Of a DNA stretch of 64,000 nucleotides, positions 55,721 through 64,000 are shown piece after piece. Numbering within the stretch: the first letter of the stretch is position 1; each line of letters begins with the position of its first letter. The translations under genes were made by a program, and so were the position numbers. The notes below the pieces were generated by a model. That model saw only the letters and a program-made list of their open reading frames with translations, did no database searches and had not been told where the DNA came from. Origin of the DNA: Plicaturopsis crispa FD-325 SS-3 (Eukaryota; Basidiomycota; Agaricomycetes; Amylocorticiales; Amylocorticiaceae); the NCBI GenBank assembly GCA_000827205.1, contig KN832556.1, positions 1,080,120 to 1,144,119 of the forward strand, in the 5' to 3' direction.

Positions 55721-56070
55721 ATGGTACGCCTCAGTTCTGGCCGGAAGTGCAGAGAGAATGAATGCTGACGATTTGATTGTGCACTATAGCCTTCCCAAAA
55801 GACTTTCAGGACAAAGCGGATCCTTGCGAAGGCGTCGCGCCAGAATCGGTGTGTACATGCCCTGCCGATGATGAGGAGAGACATGCTGACAATTTACCTC
55901 GTAGCCCCATCCCCCAGTGGTTCCGCCTGAAGACGGACACAAAGATCCAAGTACGCACATCCTTGCTCAAGATATCTGACTCCGATGGATGCAGTGCTAA
56001 TATTGTGATTTTTCATTTGTAGTACAACGCAAAGCGTCGTCACTGGAGACGCACTAAGCTCAACATCTAA
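55721..56070 (+). CDS. RPL39: 60S ribosomal protein eL39
   Basis: Tiny, strongly basic ribosomal protein of the large subunit. The mature reading is [51 protein letters not shown], which is complete (51 residues) and nearly invariant in eukaryotes. Exons: 55721-55723 (only the ATG), 55790-55848, 55905-55950 and 56023-56070. All three introns have GT-AG borders. The exon holding only the start codon makes the gene invisible to frame searches. Confidence 0.95.
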
Positions 56071-56508
56071 TCTCCTCGCTTGGGGTTCTTTGGCGTCGAT
56101 TGGGGGTGGAGAGGCCCCGGCAGCACACACACACGACACATCCGCACGCATGTACTTTCGGCATATGAAATAATCGCTATGAATCATGCCTCCTTTTTTA
56201 TCACTTCAGCATACACCGATTGCGAGTCATGGGAAGCAAATAGATGTCACTTGCACTGCGTCGCATACGCCCTAAGGTTTCGCAAGGCCTTGTGCGCCAA
56301 CCGCCCGCCTCTAGATAAGGTCTGTACCTACTTAACGCTTCTGCAGATGCATGCTGGCCGATAGGTCCCCGTCTTCATCGTGGATAGCCTGCATCTCAAG
56401 AGTCAGAGGCGTGAATGCATGTTTACCTCTGACAATGATGCGGCCTGCGGCCCAGCGAAGTTATGAAAAACAGAGCTCTATTGGAGTCCAATCGATGCAA
56501 CAGCAACA
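56071..56508. other. Intergenic, convergent 3' UTRs
   Basis: 438 bp between the ends of eL39 and GET1. No gene, repeat or RNA was seen. Confidence 0.45.
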
Positions 56509-57284
56509 TCATAAGTCCTTCTTGGCTTTCGCCTTTTCGCCTGTCGTCGATTGAGCCGCAACGTCTACAGGCTCGGCTGACTTTACATTGCCCTCTGTAT
56601 ATCGAGTTGTCAGTCATTCAGGTGTCAAAGGTATAAGAAAAGACGCACTAGCGAGGTCTTTTACAACGCGCTCCCCGAGCCTGATGACTCGCCGACAGGC
56701 CATCTGCCACACCCCCACACTGACAGCCCCCTTCGGCGCGAATGGCAGCGCGAGCGTCCACGCAAGCGGCCCAAACCACCCGGGCGGGAGATAAAATACG
56801 GCGGCACCTCGATACCACCAGCCCACGATGAACTGCACGCCCGTGGTACTCATCCACAACACACCCTTGAACTTGAGCGCGAACGCCGACTTGGACGCTG
56901 CGGTCTCGGAGTCTTAAGTGCCCTTGGTTAGTTGTATGGCGCGTCGCGGCTCGATGACAACGCAACTGTGTTTCTCAAGGTCCGCCAGGCCTTTGTCGAC
57001 TATCCGTCGTAGCTTTGCCCATCGCGCGAACTGATCCTGTGCGCTGGTCTGGAGGAGTTCTTTCTTTGACGCAAGGATCTCGGCCTGTAGCTTGCGTTGG
57101 CGTGACACGGCGGATGCGTTGAATATGCGCTGGTAAAGCGCGTATGCCTGTGAACACGGTGTCATTAGAAATTCAGTAAATCCCATAGTGATCTACTGAC
57201 GAGTTCGAGGAGAACCGACTGGCCGATCCAGGAGACGAGCTCCGTGAGGAATACGATAACAAAAATGGTGAGGATGAGAGACAT
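56509..57284 (-). CDS. GET1: GET1-like receptor subunit for tail-anchored protein insertion
   Basis: ER membrane protein that, with GET2, receives the Get3-bound tail-anchored cargo. ATG 57284 gives the first helix [28 protein letters not shown]. After an intron comes the cytosolic coiled-coil ([55 protein letters not shown]), the Get3-binding segment. Then comes [75 protein letters not shown], with helices 2 and 3 in the classic GET1/WRB layout. The last exon is [31 protein letters not shown] 56509-56511. Divergent from VPS8 by 301 bp. Confidence 0.88.
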
Positions 57285-57585
57285 CGTTCCGAGTGACTTG
57301 AGACGGTTTCTCTCTCGAGAATCCGAATTATCTTGAGCTATTACACGAGTACGAGGACATGCAAGGGTTCAGTGTACAGCTGCTGGCACGACGGAAAGGC
57401 GTGTGTTCGACGGCAGAGTCACGGTTGGCAGTGACTTCATTTTACCAGTGCCCCCGATCCGGATCTGCTATATACGTGGTTTAAATATTTGCCACCGCGC
57501 TTTCTTTCCGCTCGACGTCGAGTCTCGACTGTTCCGGGCTATTTCACGGTCGTTCCAAGCGTCCGCTGGGCTTCAGTGAAGCAAA
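57285..57585. promoter_or_regulatory. Divergent promoter, GET1 / VPS8
   Basis: 301 bp. There are AT-rich TATA-like sequences near 57470-57490 (CTATATAC and TTTAAATATTT) upstream of the VPS8 ATG at 57586. Nothing else was seen. Confidence 0.4.
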
Positions 57586-60500
57586 ATGTCTTCACCTCCT
57601 TCGTCTTCGAGTCCGCTGGAGCTCGAAGATGATTATGCTAGCACCATACGCGCACCGGCACTCGACTTCTCGGACAACGAAGATCAGGAGGGCGAGGAGG
57701 ATCAACATGAGGGTGACTACTCTACGCGTATGGAGGAGCTCATGGACAGCGACGAGGAGGACAAGGGTGCCGGAGGCGAAGATAGCGAGGAAGACGAAGG
57801 AGGGTTTATATACGAAGGCGTAGACGCCGCAGACGCCTCTACAAATTATCGCGACCAACTACGCGACGTTCTTGGGCCAGACCACGAAGAAGACGAGGAG
57901 GAATTATTGGAAGAGCAGGAGGTCGAGAAGTCTCTCATTCACGACGATGACAATCCGCAATTCTTCATTGAAGAGGCACCGGTGAGTTTCAAACGCATGC
58001 ATATCGTGCGTAACTAACATAAAGTTCTCCCCGCAGCATGGCGATATGCTCTCCGACAACACTCCGTCGAGCTCCTCTACGCACCCTTCACTTCCAATGA
58101 CACCCCCAAGGGTAGCATCGCCTTCGGTGAACGGCACGCCGTCAAGGCTTTCCAAGCCATTCTTACACCCTACCGTATCGCGGCTCCGTTCATATACTCC
58201 GCAGGGCTCGCGCGAGCCTTCCCATTCAGGAAGCTTCGCGACTTTCCACTCGCAAATTTTCGATGGCATTGCCTCGCCTTCGCATTTCTCGGCTATGTCA
58301 CGCACGTCGTCGACATCCAATTTGCGACATGATGCTCCTGAGGGGTACACAAAGTCTGAACGGGAGGTATTTCGGTGGACGCAGCTGCGAAATCTAGGCC
58401 ACCACATCTACGGCAAGACGTCCTCGAAAGCATCAGCAGTACTGGGCGCAATTGCAGGAGGTTACCCCATGGTTCTGGCAGCAAATGGTCTCATTTGCGT
58501 GGGTACGGATACTGGGCGGATATTCGTGTTTGACTTCAAGCAAACTTTGAAATGTGTATGTGGTAATGACGCGTCTGGTAAGTAAGCACGCGCTTGTTCA
58601 CGGACATTTCCTAATTTATTGAACGCAGCAAAGACCGTTGGGCCCGTAACCGCGGTCTCCCTATCGCACGACCATACTTACGTCGCGTCAGGTCATGCCA
58701 CGGGCCACATTCTACTATATGATCTCAACAATCCTCAAACGCCTGCACGCTCAGTACCTCCCACTTCTATAACTGCGGTATCCTCTGGAAGACAGGAAGG
58801 TCATCTCGCTGGCTCTCGCATAATCAGCATCGGATTCGTTGCGGGAAGACACACGGCAGTCGTCTCGGCAGACGAGCACGGCCTAGCGTTCTATCATAGC
58901 CTCGGGAAAGTGCTATTCGTAGACGCCTCAGACACCCTGCGAATCCTCGGCAAATACCCAGACGAAGAAATATCTTCCCCGCCGCGACCTCTCCAAAATG
59001 GTGCAATTCCTCACGCGGCACCTTTCCGACGGCGGAGGACGCGGTACACCATCCTCGACATGATGCCCCTCCCGCTGGGCACTGCGCCTCATCCGACAGA
59101 CGCCTACAATGTGGTCGCTATGCTCACGCCTGCTAAGCTTGTTGTGGTTGGGCTGAAGCCGACGCCCAAGACGTGGTTCAAGTGCCCGCGCAATGCCAAC
59201 GAAGAAAACGGGTCGAAATCGCGGTCCAGGGTGAAGGGTGCCATGTCCTGGTGGCCAAGCGTTTGGTCGAGCGCTACAGGCAAGCCGGAGCAGGGGTCCA
59301 AGAAGAACCAAGTGAACGGAAATGGTCACTCGATAGCGACACCGCCTACACTGGCGTACTCCTGGGGAAACACACTTCGAATCATTCGCATATGCGAGTC
59401 GAAAGTCAAGCAACCTGTTCGAAACTCGCGCAGCGGAAAGACGAGCGAGGTCGAGGTAGGCACGATTGTGTTCGAGGAAGCTGGAAAATGGAGCACGGAT
59501 GAGGATATTTTCGCATTACAGTGGTTGAACGCCAATGTGGGTTCGTTTGCATCAGTTTTTAAACCTTTCTGCGAGAATGCTAAACCTTGATGTTTCTTAT
59601 AGCAAATCGTCGTTTTAACTACCTCCCACCTGAATATTTACGACGTAAATCACTCCAAACTGGTTGAGCGAGTCAATTTCGATCCCTCAACCTTGGTTTC
59701 TCCGTCTCTGAGCAGCACCATAAATGGCGCGATCCCGTACGCCGACTCCGTGGGTGACGTCGCTCACAGTGTCAGAGTATACAAGGGCAAGATATTCCTT
59801 CTGGTGGGTCTGCATTGATTCAGTTTGCCTATCATTCCAGCTAAAATATGATGCATCTTTTAGGGTAGGCAAGAGCTGACAGTTGGAACGCTTCTGACCT
59901 GGGCCGACCGCATACTGTTCTTCGTTCAAGATGGCGATTTTTTGAGTGCGATCGACTTGACACGGTCATACTATGTTGGCGAAGCTCCTGGGAATAGGAA
60001 CGGCCTCCCGGATGACCCTACACTGCGTCGCGACGTCATCGGCGAGAAGATGCGTGAGCTAATGGTTGCGTCCGCTCGCTATGCCTTCTCGGAAGATCGG
60101 ATGACGGACGGGACACACTCTACTCCGGATGGTCGCGGGGTCGATCGTACATCCTTGTTCGAGGGCCTTGTGTCGACGTGCGCGCGGGCCTGTGTAGCAT
60201 TGGATGACTTCGACTTCCTGTTCGAAGACCTGTTCCAACAGTATGAAGACGCTGGAATCTTCCGCATATTTCTGGAGCAGCTCGAGCCGTTCATACTTGA
60301 CAGCCGCATCCGATTTGTCCCTCCACGTATCACCCAGCGTCTCGTCGCTATGCACGCAGTGGACGGACACTCAGATCTTGCGGAACGGCTCATTTGGCAC
60401 ATCGACCCGGCGTGTTTGGACATCAATCAAGCTATCATTCTGTGCCAAAAACATGGCTTATATGATGCTCTCATCTACGTGTATACACGCGCGCTGCGGG

Positions 60501-62587
60501 ACTACGTCTCTCCTGTCGTCGAGCTGCTTGGTCTCATCCGCAAAGTCAACCAGTATCGGAAGTCGCGCGCCGAGGGGCCCGATAGTTCATCGCCCCATGG
60601 CGCACTTCCGGATGACGCCGCCCTGGAGCCCGTTATCATGAACGCCTACAAGATATATCCGTACCTGGCCAATGTTCTCTCTGGGCTGACTTACCCCAGC
60701 GAGGAGCCGCTGGATGCGGATGAAGCATTTCAGGCGAAGGAAGACGTCTACAGGTTCCTTTTCTTTGGTCGCTCCAGTGTCTGGCCTGAGGGTGAGGGCG
60801 GCAAACTGGTTCTGACATCCGACGACGAGGGCGGGGTGGAGCCCACATATCCTTATGCACGTCTATTGCTCCGATTTGACGCGGAGTCGTTCCTTCATTC
60901 CTTAGACATCGCCTTTGAGGACGGTTATCTCAACGATAACGCACTCGCTGTAGGCCGTCTAGTGATCGTGAAAATTCTGCTCGAGATATTATCCTCTTCG
61001 ACCGACCTCCATTCGTCCGACGTCACCCTCGTGAACATATTCGTAGCACGCAATGTGCCCAAATATCCGCAATACTTGGCATTCGGCCCGACCGTGCTGC
61101 ACAATATCCTCGTGGGCCTTGCAGAAGACCCTGATCCCAGTACGCGTGAGGATCGACAGCTGGCAGCGGAATATCTACTATCAGCCTATAATCCGCACGA
61201 AAGCCACCGTATTGCCTTCCTCTTTGAGCAGGCAGGTTTCTACAGGATACTGCGCTCATGGCATCGACATGAACGCAAATGGGCACCCCTCATATCGACC
61301 TATCTGCAAGACCCCGAAATCCACTCGCCCGAACTCTTTGACAGCGTCGACGATATACTCAACGTGTCGACAAAAGCCAATCATGGGACGCTACCGACCG
61401 ATGTTCTTGCCACAATTTCGGATGCACTTCCGCAGCTGTTGCAGGCCAGCCTCACCAGTACCGCGCTACTTGTCGAGAAACACATGCCGACATTCCATGA
61501 AGAAGCTCTCGATGCTCTTGGTCCGGACGCAGACCATGAACGATTCATATATCTGCGTTACCTCCTCGGCCCGCCCCACGCAGACGAAGACGAATATGTG
61601 GCCCCACCACGACGATCCACGCCCTCTCCAAATGTACCACAACCATTGCGACACCTCTACATATCGCTCGAGTGTCAGTATCATCCGGCGGACGTTATTC
61701 AAGTGTTGAAGTACATTCCCCGCGAACTCCTCGACTGGTCCGAGGTCATGCAGATATGCGAGGATAAAGAAGTCTACGATGCCGTTGTATGGGCATCCAA
61801 CACGGCTGGCAACCCTAGAGAGGCACTTGCGAAGGCCGAAATGTTCGAAAAGCGATTGACGCTGAAGCTGGTGGAGGGTTTATCTTCCGGCTCGAACATA
61901 TCGCCAGACACTGCCGCAGATGTGTGGAAGGAGGTCTCCGCTCTTCAGTCGGTGGGGCGTATCGGGATATCGATATGCTTGGAACATTCGCGGGGTCCCT
62001 CAGTCACCGAACTTCCTCTGGAGGATATCTGGTTCCAACTTCTGAGCAGTCAGGTTAACTGTGTCCAGAGTGTATCCGCATGGTGCCCTCAGGATCTAGG
62101 TGGAAATACCGTATCGACAGAGACAACGGAGCTCGAGCAATCCACTCTTTCTTCTTTGCGGTCGCTTGTGCAGGACACATTCGGGGCACTGGTGTCCATC
62201 AGCTCCACGCGCGCTGTCTCTTTCCCGCGATTATTCAAACGTCTTGTCGAAACCGCAACGCATATTCCTTCCTCGGCTGGAACGCCGTATACCGAGTTCC
62301 GTGCGATCTTGACAGGGATGCTGGAGTCATACAGGTCCGACGGGGATATGCTCATCATCACAAAACACCTGGTGGACCGAGACTTGTTTGAAACGGTGGA
62401 AGAGTGCTCTCGCGCGCGGGTACGTGGATGGGCACCAAGCCGCGGGATATGCGCATACTGTCGGAAGGGCCTGCTAGACCCGCACCGACAGAGCACGGAG
62501 ACTAACGATGCCGCTACGAGTGAGAAGGTGATTGTTTCACGGACAGGTGCCATATATCACTCCGGGTGCTCACCACCGGAGGACTGA
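57586..62587 (+). CDS. VPS8: VPS8, CORVET complex subunit
   Basis: Rab5-effector subunit of the CORVET tether at early endosomes. The N-terminus (MSSPPSSSSPLELEDDYASTIRAPALDF) is followed by a strongly acidic region. Then FRWTQLRNLGHHIYGKTSSKASAVLGAIAGGYPMVLAANGLICVGTDTGRIFVFDFKQTLKCVCG and further blades of the beta-propeller (VTAVSLSHDHTYVASGHATGHILLYDLNNPQ; IISIGFVAGRHTAVVSADEHGLAFYHSLGKVLFV). Introns join LNAN to QIVVLTTSHLNIYDV and FLL to GRQELTVGTLLTWADRILFF. The last exon, about 2.7 kb, is the alpha-solenoid (MRELMVASARYAF, IVYTRALRDYVSPVVELL). The C-terminus has a short CxxC...HxxC motif (GICAYCRKG...IYHSGC), a reduced form of the RING seen in some homologues. The stop TGA is at 62585-62587. 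Confidence 0.93.
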
Positions 62588-63154
62588 TTAATTCACGCAA
62601 TGTATATTGGGGACACATTATTATCGGAATTATTCATAATGAAAACTGTGGATTCATACGACAGCATGCACTCAGTACTCAGTACTTGAGCTTGATGAGC
62701 CTGGCACTGGTACTATCCGCACGCCCTGTCGTCTTGCCTGCATGTTTCAATTCTACCCAAGCTTTACCCGTAGGCCGTACAAAACAATGAATTGTGAAAG
62801 GCCCTTGCTGTGAGGACCATGCAACGGTACCAGCGAGGCAGGGAAACAAGCACCGTTGTCTCACGACACGGTCCCCTGTGATATCCTCGCTGCGTCAAGG
62901 GCTATCACGGGGAAGGGAAAAACACAAACCAGAACACAGATAACCAAAAACCAAACCATAAACACTATCCCTAAACCAAATATCCATCCGTTAACAAATC
63001 GACATGATCACCCGCCAGAAAGGCTTACGAGCGCAGTCAGAAATTCCTCGAAAGAGTAGAACGACAGCGCAGAGGTGGGTAGGGAAAATGCCCTTTTGCA
63101 TCCCATTCCGAGAATTTTTAAACCACCGCAGCGTTTCGCATTATCCTAGACAAT
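62588..63154. other. Intergenic, VPS8 3' flank
   Basis: 567 bp between VPS8 and the probable LTR. Unremarkable AT-rich sequence. The boundary with the retroelement is not certain, so part may belong to it. Confidence 0.35.
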
Positions 63155-63780
63155 TGTGAGTCTAACTATCCGTGTGGACAGAAAAACCGTGCTGAGTTCG
63201 GTGGGATATAGTTAGCCAAAGATGTGATGTTTAGAGATGAAATACGCAGCGTATAGTACGCGGCGCGCGGATATACGATAACTTCGAGACGAGTGCGGCG
63301 AGCGTTACGAGAGACGAACGGCGAGTGAAACGAGACGAGACGTGCAAAGCGAGTACGAGATGATGCGAGACTTTAGACGCGAACGGTAGCTTTCGAGGGG
63401 GAAACTTTCGATGCATTACAAGGACAGACCAGTACAGGCTTTATAGTAGACAGGATAAAGGAAAACGAGACACGTAGGTAAAGTGACGTAGAGACCGAGT
63501 CAGAGACGAGAGATAAAGGAAAAGTAGAAAGAAATGCATGAGGAAGACGCGAGGTGATTATACTGAGCGGTAGTGTACGAAAAAGGAAAGAATTGTGAAA
63601 GAAGAAAGAGGAACGAGGCGGTAAGCGCAGCACAGCACAGGAAACGCGGCGGTAAGTACAGAAAAGAAAGGGAAAGGGACACGACATGATCATAGAGAGG
63701 GGAAATGTGAAGGTAAGTGAAAATGGATAGACGAGCCTTTGCGCGAGCGCTCCTCGACGAGCCGCATGCCAACCCTACAT
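63155..63780 (-). repeat. Probable LTR downstream of a truncated retroelement
   Basis: On the minus strand it would begin TGTAGGGTTGGC at 63780, right after a purine-rich GAAGTGGGGAGCGGA, as LTRs do after a polypurine tract. A TATAAAG box lies on the minus strand at about 63447-63441, preceded by long CT-rich DNA. The inner end at 63155 (plus-strand TGTGAGTC, i.e. minus-strand GACTCACA) is a guess based on TG...CA rules. The second LTR is outside the window. Confidence 0.4.
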
Positions 63781-63798
63781 CCGCTCCCCACTTCGAAT

Positions 63799-63818
63799 AT
63801 CAACCATCCCTGGTTGAT
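63799..63818. repeat. Perfect 8-bp inverted repeat (hairpin)
   Basis: ATCAACCA-TCCC-TGGTTGAT: an 8-bp stem with a 4-nt loop, located between the polyprotein stop and the putative polypurine tract on the minus strand. Confidence 0.8.
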
Positions 63819-63832
63819 CCTCCAACCACAAA

Positions 63833-64000
63833 CTAAACTTCATCGTCGTCGGGTGTGAGGGTGTCGTCGCCGATGAACTCCGTGATGTCGAGCGTGTGTG
63901 ATGAACGCGGGAAGTAAGGGATAAGACGAAAGGCGGCGTATTTGAGTTTCGAGACGGCGCCGTCGACTTCGGCGAGGCGGTAAGAACCGTTGCGCGAGCG
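63833..64000 (-). CDS. C-terminal end of a Ty3/gypsy-like retrotransposon polyprotein (partial)
   Basis: Open on the minus strand from the window edge to TAG at 63835-63833. It reads RSRNGSYRLAEVDGAVSKLKYAAFRLIPYFPRSSHTLDITEFIGDDTLTPDDDEV. The pattern G-S-Y-x-L-A-E-x-D-G-x...AAFR-x-I-P-Y is what I recall from the C-termini of gypsy-type integrase polyproteins in mushrooms. The acidic ending and the LTR-like DNA immediately downstream fit. Only 55 codons are visible, so the identity is inference. The whole upstream part lies outside the window. Confidence 0.55.
   Translation of the reverse strand, partial: RSRNGSYRLAEVDGAVSKLKYAAFRLIPYFPRSSHTLDITEFIGDDTLTPDDDEV

Noticed and set aside
1-64000. 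CRISPR arrays, bacterial operons or prophage
   Set aside because: No regularly spaced repeats were seen, and every well-supported gene is eukaryotic with spliceosomal introns.

Overview
The window looks like nuclear DNA of a filamentous basidiomycete, most likely an Agaricomycete. Protein-coding genes are interrupted by many short (about 50-65 nt) GT-AG introns. Intergenic gaps are mostly a few hundred bases. The gene set is typically fungal (PNS1, RRP12, TAF12, GET1, VPS8, glyoxal oxidase), and there is a KDZ-class DNA transposon of a kind that is abundant in mushroom genomes. No bacterial, plasmid or viral gene was seen. All gene models were assembled by eye from reading frames and splice signals, so start codons and some exon borders are provisional.

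Layout. 1-340: 3' end of an unrecognised gene. 709-3220 (-): PNS1/CTL-type choline-transporter-like membrane protein. 3831-5410 (-): PP2C phosphatase with a large insert. 5752-5852 (-): intron-containing tRNA-His. 6063-6947 (+): four-helix claudin-like membrane protein. 7401-9456 (-): glycerol-3-phosphate acyltransferase. 9766-14066 (+): RRP12. 14303-15283 (-): proteasome assembly chaperone PAC2. 15738-17487 (+): FAD monooxygenase. 17611-18756 (-): mitochondrial ETF alpha subunit. 19278-27683 (+): a giant ZNFX1/NF-X1-type RNA helicase. 27954-29248 (-): TAF12. 29531-32151 (-): glyoxal (copper radical) oxidase. 32698-34376 (+): seven-helix receptor. 34377-36063: gene-poor, with a pair of diverged direct repeats. 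36064-38172 (+): Hsp20-domain protein. 40009-41845 (+): second FAD monooxygenase. 42561-44878 (+): AFG1-like ATPase. 45281-46595 (-): protein kinase.

Mobile block. 46956-53082 is a complete 6.1 kb KDZ/Zisupton-type DNA transposon. It has imperfect terminal inverted repeats, an 8-9 bp target-site duplication, a transposase gene (+) and a convergent second gene (-) with an RTC4-like C-terminus. Both reading frames can be spliced without disruption. This is the most interesting object in the window and its ends can be placed nearly to the base.

The remainder is housekeeping again: NKAP-like nuclear protein (53223-54655 +), ER-lumen FKBP (54818-55494 -), ribosomal protein eL39 (55721-56070 +), GET1 (56509-57284 -) and VPS8 of the CORVET complex (57586-62587 +). 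At the right edge, 63833-64000 (-) reads as the C-terminal tail of a Ty3/gypsy-like polyprotein, followed by a probable LTR.

Functionally there is no operon-like logic. Several genes serve the endomembrane system (GET1, FKBP, VPS8, GPAT), two handle mitochondrial quality or energy (AFG1, ETFA), and three are candidate secreted, surface or secondary-metabolism functions (glyoxal oxidase and two FAD monooxygenases).
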